From Prorocentrum cordatum (lineage: Eukaryota > Sar > Dinophyceae > Prorocentrales > Prorocentraceae): a stretch of DNA of 64,000 bases. Made by a program: the position numbers and the translations under genes. The stretch is taken from assembly GCA_963575745.1 (NCBI GenBank), contig CAUYUJ010015749.1, forward strand, positions 58,501 to 122,500, in the 5' to 3' direction. Position 1 is the stretch's first letter. Each line of letters begins with the position of its first letter. Under the pieces are notes generated by a model. It searched no databases. It saw only the letters and a program-made list of their open reading frames with translations, and was not told the DNA's origin. Below are positions 43,610-52,185 of the stretch, piece by piece.

Positions 43610-44214
43610 AAGGATGGATTCTCAGCGGTGATGTGAGCATCTTGTGGTTAGGAACCCCATGCACTTCTTTCTCGTTGGCTTGTGGGTACACCAAGTCTGG
43701 GCCAGGACCTTTGAGGTCCAGGGAGTTTCCTCTTGGACTGCCGGGCCTCTCGGGCCCCGATCAAATTCGAGTGCAGTTGGGTAACCGTTTGATGCGTGTC
43801 TCTGTTGTGCTTGCTAAGCTAGCTCACACTAGAGGGATCCCTGGAGAGCTCGAGAATCCCGCTTTTTCTCGTCTTTGGCTGTGTCCGCCTGTGCTAGGTC
43901 TCGGTAGGCTTCCCAATGCTCACGATGTTTTCACGGACTTTTGTATGTGGGGTGAGCCGTGGCGTAAACGAACACGGCTTCGCGTCTGGCACGTTTCTTC
44001 CGGGCTTCTTGGGCGAAAGTGCCACGGTAAAGGCATTTGTGAGAGGTCCCAGAGGCCTCACCAAGTGTTAGAGGGCAAGGCCCCCGGTGGCCAGTTTTGG
44101 ACTGCAGTAGCACAGCCTTACCCAAAGGCGCTGTGCAAGAACCTTGCCAAGTCTCTTGTAGATGCGTCAAATAATCGTAGGCTCTCTCGGTTGTGGGACA
44201 TTTGTAAATGCTAG
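42268..44214 (+). CDS. Methyltransferase-like domain of the PAT/DIRS element
   Basis: Only the last 258 or so codons (43441-44214) look like a real domain. RERVAVEVFAGPGRLASALR fits an AdoMet-binding motif I, and IPAVEWDI an acidic motif II. LGTPCTSFSLACG has the Pro-Cys of cytosine-C5 motif IV (Cys codon 43660), and GELENPAFSRLW resembles the ENV/ENP motif VI. The frame is the same one as RT-RNase H and is open from 40264 to 44214 except for TGA 42223. The protein may therefore be the C-terminus of an RT-RH-MT polyprotein, with the recombinase overprinted. DIRS and PAT elements are known to carry methylase domains, and cytosine methyltransferases have been reported in dinoflagellate retrotransposons. 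The exact methylated base is not settled by sequence. Confidence 0.65.
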   Translation: MRGDGAPSARGGRTECAAAARSECAVERPWAEAPPGLAGPRALGSSEGQRQTPLARCRDPEVDSLAVAPPPGLERVRTGAGGGEALYPAELLEVPQWPLQLARSGDAAQLERAGVGRRTAAAPERRVRAGSAAEQGCEAVVGGALGATGAGAAPAGGAAEEQPGAAGLEAQAAWPLSAAAPLAGALRRAGDPAAEAGGGDGVRSLPHVPLLPSARRAPGDEGVSAGAAGCRAAGRVSLVDAVASPRGAAGAQQGWRAGRLAAAGRARAPVAYARAQGSEGAVGASRAAVEIRLRAAARGARGRAGGAGTSKPRCHAVLHTARRSKPRSNRGKEVARGGGQERQVASSPVRAEVREARPPGAASGEGAARGAGAAATQHAEAAAAVRQLLNATRHRVRLGRERVAVEVFAGPGRLASALRARGIPAVEWDIIRGAQFDLTKASSVEVLKGWILSGDVSILWLGTPCTSFSLACGYTKSGPGPLRSREFPLGLPGLSGPDQIRVQLGNRLMRVSVVLAKLAHTRGIPGELENPAFSRLWLCPPVLGLGRLPNAHDVFTDFCMWGEPWRKRTRLRVWHVSSGLLGRKCHGKGICERSQRPHQVLEGKAPGGQFWTAVAQPYPKALCKNLAKSLVDASNNRRLSRLWDICKC

Positions 44215-44259
44215 GCGGTATTACCAGTACACTAATGAATCTGGACGTGAATATGACCC

Positions 44260-44364
44260 CCCAGAGTTTTTTACTTGTTCGATGCTGCTGCGTTCTGTTG
44301 TCACTGTTGCCGATGCCTCGCCCCAGCGCCCTCTCAAGCTAGTGCTGGAGAAAAATAGAAGGCC
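44260..44364 (+). repeat. Split direct repeat B1
   Basis: CCCAGAGTTTTTTACTTGTT up to AAAATAGAAGGCC, repeated as B2 with three substitutions. Confidence 0.9.
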
Positions 44365-44439
44365 TTGGAGATAGTTTATCGGGTTGGCCTGTCAATTTGT
44401 TGATCCGCAACCGTTGGATTTAGTCAGCCGCGCGAGCCG
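44361..44439 (+). repeat. Split direct repeat A2
   Basis: A second copy of A1. The B1/A2 junction (ATAGAAGGCCTTGGAG) mimics the joined ends of the circular intermediate. Confidence 0.9.
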
Positions 44440-44505
44440 CCCGTCCCTCCCTCCCTTCTCTGCTCTTCCGCCTTTCAATCCCACACACATTCAGAATTTA
44501 ACAGG

Positions 44506-44610
44506 CCCAGAGTTTTTTACTTGTTCGATGCTGCTGCGTTATGTTGTCACTGTTGCCGATGCCTCGCCCCAGCGCCCTCTCAAGCTTGTGCTGGTGAAAA
44601 ATAGAAGGCC
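44506..44610 (+). repeat. Split direct repeat B2 (element 3' end)
   Basis: A second copy of B1. Its GGCC end joins host array sequence ATGTTGATCC, which continues the interrupted unit. Confidence 0.9.
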
Positions 44611-45290
44611 ATGTTGATCCTTGTGGGTCCTTTTTGGAGGACGTCTTGGAGGGCTCTTAGGCCGTCTTGGAGGCCATCTTGAGCGTCTTGGAGGCCTCTT
44701 GGGCCGTCTTGGGGGCCGCTGGGTGCCGTCGTGGGCCTCTTGGGCCGTGTCTTGGGGCACTTGGCCGTCTCGGGCCGTCGGGAGGCAGAAACAACGCAAA
44801 TGCCACAATCCGTCAAAAAACTCATTGGACATGATTTCTTGCCTTTTCGGGCCTTCCTGGAGGCCCTCTTGGAAGCCTCTTGGGCCGTCTTGGGCCATCT
44901 TGGGGCCATCTTCGGCCGTTTTGGTGGGCGCCTGGCCTGCCCGACGCGGTCGGAAGCCGTTTGGGGGTGCCAGTGGGGGCCGACTTGGGGCCCTCTTGGA
45001 ATGTTTCAAGGCCGTCTCGGAGGCCATCTTGGGCGTCTTAAAAGCCTCCTGGGCCGTCTTTTGTGCCCTCTTGGGGCCGTCTTGGGAGCCTCTTGGGCAG
45101 TCCTGCGGCCATCTTGCAGGCCCCTTGGGCGATCTTTGGGCGATCTTTGGGGGCTCTTGGGCCGTATCGGGCCGTCGGAAGGCCGAAACGAAGCAACTGT
45201 CAAAATCCTTCGAGAACCTACGGCACATCAGTGTTCTTGGCCTTTTCTGGCCTTCCTGGGGGCTCTTGGGCCGTCTTGGCCAGCTTCGAG
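44611..45290 (+). repeat. Higher-order array, continuation after the retrotransposon
   Basis: The sequence resumes at the exact point where unit 2 stopped (GGCC|ATTTTGACC-like), then CTTTTTGGAGGACGTCTTGGAGG and the sub-repeats of about 400 bp, up to CTTCGAGCCAATT. Confidence 0.85.
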
Positions 45291-45893
45291 CCAATTCTTG
45301 ACGCTTCGCGTGTCCCCACCAGCCTATCCTACACCAGGCACTCGAACGAAGAGCGCCGATGATCGGCAGCTGTTCTCCTCCCCTCTTCCTCCTTCTCCTC
45401 CGCCTTCTCCTCCTCCTCCTCCTCTCCTCCTCCTCCCTCTCCTCATCCTCCTCCTCCTCCTCCTCCTCCTCCTCCTCCTCCTCCTCCTCCTCCTCCTCCG
45501 CCTCTTCCTCCTCCCTGGTGGCGTATTGGAAGTGTCTTCGAACGTTTTGGTGGGCTCTTGGGCCTCGCGGGCGGGCGGGCGGCGCTCCGCCCGCCCGCGC
45601 GCAAAGCCCAAGAGGGGGTCCAAAACGTCTTTTGGAACAATCTTGGAGGAGATCGATCAACGAAGGGGGGTTGCCTAATTACAGCCCCCCCCCTCAGGAG
45701 CCACGATCCCCGTGAGGGGTGTCGAATTTTAGCCTTCCCAGGAGTCGATCTTGGACGCTCGAACTACCCGCGGCCCCCCCTGTCCAGGTCAGTGGGGAGG
45801 GGGTAGGGGGAGGGGTAAACCCCTCCCCGAAGGGGAAGAAGGAGGGGTGGAAGAGGAAACGCTCTAAACCACCGACGCCCAGAGGCCTGGTGG
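45291..45893. mobile_element. Insertion of about 0.6 kb inside the array, unknown type
   Basis: The array word GAGCCAACTTCGGCAATCTTGG is broken after GAGCCAATT and resumes at TTTCGGCAATC. The insert contains (CTC)n (45380-45510) and a strong GC-rich hairpin (about 45555-45610). It also holds the dyad GTTTTGGTGGGCTCTTGGGC...GCCCAAGAGGGGGTCCAAAAC and a GTGAGGGGTGTCGAATTTTAG box with a relative at about 50010. No ORF is supported. Confidence 0.55.
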
Positions 45894-48068
45894 GATTTCG
45901 GCAATCTTGGTGGGCTCCTGGCCTGTCTGACGCCGTCGGAAGCCGTTTGAGAAGCCTTTCTGGGCCGACTTGGGGCCCTCTTGGGGTGCTCCAGGGCCGT
46001 CTTAGAGGCCATCTTGGGCGTCTTGGAGGCCTTATGGGTCGTCTCTGTGTCCTCTTGGGGCCGTCTTGGGGGCGTCTTGGGCAGTCCCGAGGCCATCTTG
46101 GAGGCCACTTGGGGGCTCTGGGGGCGATCTTAGGGGCCTCTTGGGCCGTCTTGGGTGTCGGAAAGCCGAAAAGGAGCAAGCACGAAAAACTTGTTAAAAG
46201 TCTAAGGCAAATCGATGATTGTGGCTTCTTCGGGCCCTCCTGGAGGGCCTCTCGGAGGCCTCTTTGGCCGTCTTGGAGGCCTCTTGGGCACCTCTCTGGC
46301 CGTCTTCGGCCGTCTTGGAGGTTTCTTGGGCGGACTTGGAGGCATCTCCTCCTCTCTTGGGCGGACTTGGAGGCCATCTTGGACCATCTTGGAGGCCATC
46401 TTGGGCCAACGTGGCCATCTTGGAGGCCATCTTGAGCCGTCTTCGGGGATTTGTTGGGAAATTGAGCGCCTTCCGCGGCCCCGGCGGGACGGGCCGAAGC
46501 TCCAGGGGGAGTTCTTTTCGAAAAAGAAGCAAAACCAAAAGCCATATCATCTGGCACGCCAGGCACCCCTTTGATAAATCAAAAGGGGGCGGCGGATCGA
46601 AGACGCCTACGGCGAATCACCGCCGCCCCCTGCCTTTTTTGGAGCGCCTACGTGGCCGAACGTTGAGGCCAGACCTGCCAAGCTACGGACCATGTGTTCC
46701 CCGAATCGGTTTGGAAAGCCTTCGGGGAACACGTGGGCATCTTGAAGGTCATCTTGGCCGTCTGGAGGCCATTTTGACCCTTTCGGGCCTTCTTGGAGGA
46801 CGTCTTGGAGGGCTCTTGGACCGTCTTGGAGGCCATCTTGAGCGTCTTAAAGACATCCTGGGCCGTCTTTGGGGCCTCTTGGGGCCGTGTCTTGGGGCAC
46901 TTGGGCCGTCTCGGGTCGTCGAAAGGCAGAAAAAATGCAAATGCCACAATCCTTCAAACACCCATTGGAAATCAATGATTTTGGCCTTTTCGGGCCTTCC
47001 TGGAAGTCCTCTTGGAGGGTTCTTGGGCCGTTTCGGGCCATCTTAGGGCCATGTTCGGCCGTCTTGGTGGGCTCCTGGTCCGTCTGACGCCGTCGGACGC
47101 CGTTTGGGGGGCCTCTATGGGCCGACTTGGGGCCCTCTTGGAATGCTCCAGGGCCGTCTTGGAGGCCATCTTTGGCATCTTAAAGGCCTCCAGGGCCATC
47201 TTGGGGCCCTCTTGGGCCGTTCTGGGGCCATCTTGAAGGCTTCTTGGGCGATCTTTGGGCGAATTTTTGGGGCCTTTGGGCCGTCTCGGGCCGTCGGAAG
47301 GCCGAAAAGAAGGAAATGCAAAATCCGTCAAAAACCTTAGGAAAAGAAGTATTTCTTGCCTTTTCCGGCCTTCCTGGAGGCCCTCTTGGGGGTCTCTTGG
47401 GCCGTCTTGGGCCAGCTTCGAGCCAACTTCGGCCATCTTGGTGGGCTCCTGGCACGTCTGACGCCGTCGGGACCTTTCTGGGCCGACTGGGGGCCCTCTT
47501 GGGGCGCTTCGGGGCCGTCTTGGAGGCCATCTTGGGCGTCTTGGAGGCCATCTTGGGCGTGTTGCAGGCCTCTTGGCCCGTCTTGGGGCCGTCTTGAAGG
47601 CCACTTGGGCCGTCATGGGGCCCTCTTGGGGCCTCTTGGGCGATCTTGGGGGCCTCTTTGGCTGTCTTGAGCTGTTGGAATGCCGAAAGGAAGCAACTGT
47701 CAAAGTCCTTCAAAAACCCATGAAAATAAATGATTTTGGCCTCTTCGGGCCCTCCTGGAGATCATCTTGGAGGCCTCTTGGGCCGTCTTGGAGGCCTCTG
47801 GGGGCCTCTTGGGCCGTCTTGGACTCTCTTGGGCCGTCTTGGAGGCCATCTTGGACCATCTTGGGCGGACTTGGAGGCCATCTTGGGCCATCTTCGCGAT
47901 TGTTTGAGGATGTCCCGAGCGAAACGGCCGTTTATGGCGTTGGCAACCGGGTCTTCCGGGTACGGTGGCGGGACGCGCCGGAGCCCCAGGGAGAGTTCTT
48001 TTGGAAAAAGAATCAAAACCAAAACCGAGAGGGTCTAACACGCCAGGCACCCCTTTGATGAGTCAAAA
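45894..48068 (+). repeat. Higher-order tandem array, last units
   Basis: This is the remainder of unit 2, then a new unit start at 46587 (GGCGGCGGATCGAAGACGCC) and a complete third unit ending with GGCACCCCTTTGATGAGTCA at about 48060. A fourth unit start (GGGGGCGGCGGAT) is cut off at 48078. Frames with LGRL or RRPQDG periodicity are repeat translations. Confidence 0.85.
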
Positions 48069-48069
48069 G

Positions 48070-48275
48070 GGGGCGGCGGATGACGGAAAGAGTGAGGCAC
48101 GAGTGATGACGTTGAGTTGGGGCGAAGTCTTCTAGGGAGGGGTCCAGGGGGAGGGGCGAGGCCCGGACACAATGGTCTAATGGCCCGTTTCCCTTGTATT
48201 TTTTCTAGTGAAGCGGCTCCCGGGCGGCTCCCTTGGCCCGTTTCTTTGTATTTTTTCTGGTGAAGCGGCCCAAGG
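48070..48275. repeat. Spacer with a direct duplication of about 48 bp
   Basis: TGGCCCGTTTCCCTTGTATT plus TTTTCTAGTGAAGCGGCTCC recurs immediately as TGGCCCGTTTCTTTGTATTT plus TTCTGGTGAAGCGG. The block stands between oppositely oriented array segments. Confidence 0.75.
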
Positions 48276-48945
48276 GCCCCAAGACGGCTCAAGAGGGCCC
48301 CAAGACAGCCCCAGGAGAGCTTCAGATGGCCGCTAGGATGTCCAAGAGAGTCTCGAGACGGTCCCAGAGGCCCTCAAGAGGGCCCCCAAGAGGGCCTCAG
48401 AAAGCCAAAAACTTTGATTTCCCCATGGTTTTTGCAGGTTTTTCAGGTTCTCCCCTTTTCCGTTCCAGAAGGGCCCCAGACGGCCCAAGAGGCCCCAAAG
48501 ATCGTCCCAAGACAGCCCCAGAGGCGCCCAACATTTGCCCAAAACGGTCCAAGAGGGCCCCCAGCCGGGCCCAAGACGGCCCAGAGGCCTCAAATATCGT
48601 CCCAAGACGGTCCCTGAGGCGCTCCAAACGGGCCCAAAACGGTCCAAGAGGGCCCCCAGACGGGCCCAAGACGGCCTAAGAGGCCACATATCATCCCAAG
48701 ACGGCCCCAGAGGCGCCCCAAAGGGGCCCAAGAAGCCCAAGGTGGCCCCCAGACGGCCCCAATACGGCCAAGAGAGGGCCCCCCAGAGGGGCGCCCGAGG
48801 AGACGGCCTAAGAGGCCACATATCATCCCAAGACGGCCCCAGAGGCGCCCCAAAGGGGCCCAAGAAGCCCAAGGTGGCCCCCAGACGGCCCCAATACGGC
48901 CAAGAGGGCCCCGAGGGCCCTAAGAGAGCCCAAGAGGGCCCCAAT
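48244..48945 (-). repeat. Array-family segment in inverse orientation
   Basis: CCCCAAGACGGC and CCAAGAGGGCCCC words are the reverse complement of the main array. An internal direct duplication of about 117 bp (AGACGGCC.TAAGAGGCCACA, at 48670 and 48810) is near-identical. Confidence 0.8.
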
Positions 48946-49515
48946 AGGAGGAGGAGGAGGAGGAGGAGGAGGAGGAGGAGGAGGAGGAGGAGGAGGAGGA
49001 GGCGGGGGAGGAGGGTGAGGAGGAGGAGGAGGAGGAGGGAGGGAGGAGGATACGAGGAAGGGCAAGGGAGAGAGCAGGGAGGTAGAAGGAGGAAGGGGGA
49101 GGAAGATGAGGAGAAGGAGGAGGAGGAGGAGGATGGAGGAGGAGGGAAAAGGAGGAGATGGAGGAGGAGGAGAGGAGGAGGAGGAGGAGGGAGGAGGGAG
49201 GAGAGAGACGGAGGAGGCGGAGGAGGAGGAGGAGGCGGAGCGGGAGGCGGAGGAGGAGGAGGAGGAGGAGGAGGAGGGGAGGAGGGGAAGGAGAAAGAGG
49301 AGGAGGAGAAGGAGGAGGAGGAGGTGGAGGAGGAGGAGGAGGGTGAGGAGGCGAAGGAAGGGAGGAAGGAGGAGGAGGAGGAAGAAGAGGATGAGGAGGA
49401 GGAGGACAGGGAGGAAGAGGGGGAGGAGGAGGAGGCGGAGGCGGAGGCGGAGGCGGAGGAGGAGGAGGAGGAGGCGGAGGAGGAGGAGGAGGAGGAGGAG
49501 GAGGAGGAGGAGGAG
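48946..49515. repeat. (GGA)n microsatellite
   Basis: About 570 bp of GGA/GAG triplets with GGC interruptions. No gene. Confidence 0.95.
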
Positions 49516-50646
49516 TTCTTGACACCAAGGCCCAGCCAAGGCTCAGGAACGTGCGGCAACGTAACAATGTCTGAACACTAGGGCTCCCAACGGAGACGGC
49601 GACGCAACAAGGCCTCCACACCAAGGCTCCCAAGAGCGAAGGGTGCCATGAGCTATCTCGGGCAAGTGCCTGAGGCGCTCTTTCCGTTTCCGTGCCGGCC
49701 CAGGTCTAGTGGCCCTCGGCCTATCCCGCCACCGTGCTTGGGTGGTGGGTCAGAGGCCTCTGGATGTTGGTTGGTATCTCGTGGTTGGCCTCTTCGGGTC
49801 CTCTGGGAGGCAGTTTTGAGGCCCCCCCGGGCCTCTTGCGAAGTTGTGGGGCTTCTTGGGGCCACGTTGGGGCCTCTTGGGGGCCTCATTGGGGCCTCTT
49901 GGAACTTTCGGGGGGCCTCTTGGGAGCTTCTTGGGGCCTCTTGGGGGCCTCTTGGGAGCTTCTTGGGGCGTGAGGGGGGGTAGTCGAGTTCGGGACCCCC
50001 TCGGGGGCCACGGTCCTCGTGAGGGGTGTCAAAACATGCCCTCCCCAGAGACACGCGGGCAGCCGCGACAAGCCCTAGGAGCCCCCCCGGAAAACGGAGC
50101 ACAACTCGTCCCCCCCCCTCCTCCCCCCCTTCCCTGGCAGAGCCCCCCCGGCCCCCCCCCCAGCAGAGCTGAAGCTCAGGCTGTAGGCTGTAGGCTGTAG
50201 CTGAGGCTTTTTCAAACTCACTCGCCGGATCGGCGGAGTTCAAAGCGTGCAGATGTCATTCAGGATAAATTGTCCAAGGTCTAGGAGCAGCTGGGAGGTC
50301 TTGTGTCAATGTTGAGCTGCACTGTGTCAATGTTGAGCTACACTGTCAATGCCTCGCTCTCCTGGGGCTTTGCTGTCTTCCTGCTTGTTAACGTTTGTCA
50401 CGTGTGCGGAGCCACACTGTCACTGCCGCGCTTTCCTGTGGCTTTGCTGCGTTCCTGCTCGCAACGCACACCGCCAGAGGCGGCGGAGAGCTTGAGAGAT
50501 CCACCTACCAAGAGGGAGCGGATTCTTGGCACGCGCATTCGATTCAGCCGCTGGCCGGTCAGGTGGCGGGTCGGCACACAGCACGCCGCAGCAGAGCACG
50601 GGCTGATGCCCCGAATATGCATCGGCTCGGGCGCCAGGGCTGCGGG
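49516..50646. other. Array-family fragment and unique sequence, no gene
   Basis: TTCTTGGGGCCTCTTGGGGG words at 49790-49975 are a plus-strand array fragment. A GTGAGGGGTGTCAAAACATG box at 50010 is shared with the 45.3-45.9 kb insertion. The short tandem GTCAATGTTGAGCTGCACTG lies at 50305-50350. The rest is unrecognised. Confidence 0.5.
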
Positions 50647-51204
50647 GAAGGGAGGAGGGGGAGGGAGGAGGAGGAGGAGGAGGAGGAGGAGGAGGAGGAG
50701 GAGGAGGAGGGAGGCGGAGGTAGAGGAGGCGGAGGAGGAGGAGGAGGGAGGAGGAGGAGGAGGAGGAGGAGGAAGGAGGAGGAGGAGGGAGGAGGAGGAG
50801 GAGGAGGAGGAGGAGGAGGAGGAGGAGGAGGAGGAGGAGGAGGAGGAGGAGGAGGAGGAGGAGGAGGAGGAGGAGGAGGTGGAGGAGGAGGAGGAGGAGG
50901 AGGAGGGGAGGAGGAGGAGGAGGAGGAGGAGGAGGAGGAGGAGGAGGAGGAGGAGGAGGAGGAGGAGGAGGAGGAGGGTGGAGGAGGAGGAGGAGGAGGA
51001 GGAGGAGGAGGAGGAGGAGAGGGAGGAGGAGGAGGAGGAGGAGGAGGAGGAGGAGGAGAGGAGGAGGAGGAGGAGGAGGAGAGGAGGAGGAGGAGGAGGA
51101 GGAGAGGAGAGGGAGGAGAGGGAGGAGAGGGAGGAGAGGGAGGAGAGGGAGGAGGAGGGAGGGAGGAGGGGGAGGGGGAGGGAGGAGGGAGGAGGAGAGG
51201 CAGG
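50647..51204. repeat. Long (GGA)n microsatellite abutting a LINE
   Basis: About 550 bp of GGA triplets. The poly-Glu/Arg/Gly stretch runs in frame into the RT, which makes an apparent 648-aa ORF (50303-52249). The repeat part is not LINE protein. Confidence 0.95.
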
Positions 51205-52137
51205 AGGAGCACTTGGAGCAATTCTGGGCGGTCGCCTTATCGCACTGGCAAAGAACGACGGCGGAGTCAGACCCATTGCTTGTGGTAGCGTCGTGCGCCG
51301 GATCGTTGCCAAGGCGGCGTGCAAGGTCCTGAAGGCCGACCTCGCCAGAGCAGCTGGCCCGCGGCAGTTTGGGGTCGGCAAGCCGGCTGGCGCCGAACGC
51401 GTGCAGAAGATATTGAGTTCTCTGGCAGAGCAGCGCCCAGACTCCGCGATCCTGAGCTTCGACGCTGCCAACGCTTTTAATACAACGTCGAGGGGTGCAA
51501 TCCGGCAGGCACTGGCCGCGGAAGTCCCCCCCCTGGCGCGGCTGGCTGGCCCGTGGTACGCCCGTGGGTCCACGCACACCTACTGGGACGAGGGCGGCGC
51601 GGCGTGGTCCGTCCAGGCGGACCGAGGGGTGGACCAAGGATGCCCCTTGAGTCCTGCCGTGTTTGCGATTGCCCTGGCACCGCGGCTGGAGAAGTTCGAT
51701 CGCAGGCTCTGGGAGCGGGACCCGCATGCAAAGGTGCTTGCGTATCTGGACGACGTGTACGTGGTCACTGATGCGGCCAATGCCCCGTTTGCTGTGGAGG
51801 TGTTGCGGCAGCTGGCGGCTTCTCTTACGATGGAGCTGCGCGTCGATAAGACCAAGCTGTGGACTCTCCGCCCAGATGCGGCCGTGCCCGTGGAGGTCGC
51901 TCGATTCCGGGTGCCGTCTCTGACCTGCCTGGGTTCCGTCTTGCCGCTCGTGCAGCGAGGCGATGGCGACGACGACGCGTTGGACCCCTCGCGGGCCCCG
52001 ATCCTGCAGGACAGCCCTGGCTCAGCAGCCCTAGCCGCCTTGCAGGCGTATGTGGGCCGACTGCGGGAGCTCCGGGCCGCGGGGCTCAGTGCGCAAGCGC
52101 GGCTGGTGCTCTTTCGGACTTTCGTCAACGGCGCCAC
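51205..52137 (+). CDS. LINE reverse transcriptase, 5' part (interrupted by the 10-kb element)
   Basis: The frame reads LGAILGGRLIALAKNDGGVR (RT block 0-1), PIACGSVVRRIVAKA, and FDAANAFNTTSRGAI (motif A, Asp codon 51461). GVDQGCPLSPAVFAIALAP (motif B), VLAYLDDVYVV (motif C, both Asp codons 51749-51754) and VDKTKLWTL follow. It is an intact non-LTR RT up to the thumb (AQARLVLFRTFVNGAT), where the TIR element begins at 52138. The N-terminus is truncated at (GGA)n, so no DNA-binding fingers are seen. Its continuation is at 62199-63390 in the same frame. Confidence 0.9.
52133..52137 (+). repeat. Target-site duplication GCCAC (left copy)
   Basis: GCCAC immediately precedes the left TIR. The same five bases follow the right TIR at 62199-62203, read in the same codon phase (GCC AC-). 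Confidence 0.8.
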
Positions 52138-52185
52138 TCCTGCCTTAACAAGATACACTCGCCGTTCGGGCGGGTGGATTTACCT
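52138..52185 (+). repeat. Left terminal inverted repeat
   Basis: TCCTGCCTT then AACAAGATACACTCGCCGTT then CGGGCGGGTGGATTTACC. It matches the reverse complement of 62151-62198, with the 20-bp core identical and about 80% identity over 48 bp. Read through in frame it encodes NKIHSP. Confidence 0.9.

Larger units (their letters stand above)
38345..44610 (+). mobile_element. PAT/DIRS-like tyrosine-recombinase retrotransposon
   Basis: The layout is A1 (38345-38423), ORFs, B1 (44260-44364), A2 (44361-44439), a 66-bp spacer, and B2 (44506-44610). A1 and A2 differ at two of 79 positions, B1 and B2 at three of 105. This is the split-direct-repeat layout of PAT/Ngaro elements. GGCC stands at the A1 start, the B1/A2 junction and the B2 end. 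It also stands in the uninterrupted host repeat copies at 36809 and 46767, which shows the pre-insertion site and the absence of a target duplication. Coding order is membrane ORF, Gag-like, RT-RNase H, overlapping tyrosine recombinase, methyltransferase-like. Two disruptions (a frame change near 40640 and TGA at 42223) make this copy probably non-autonomous. Confidence 0.9.
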
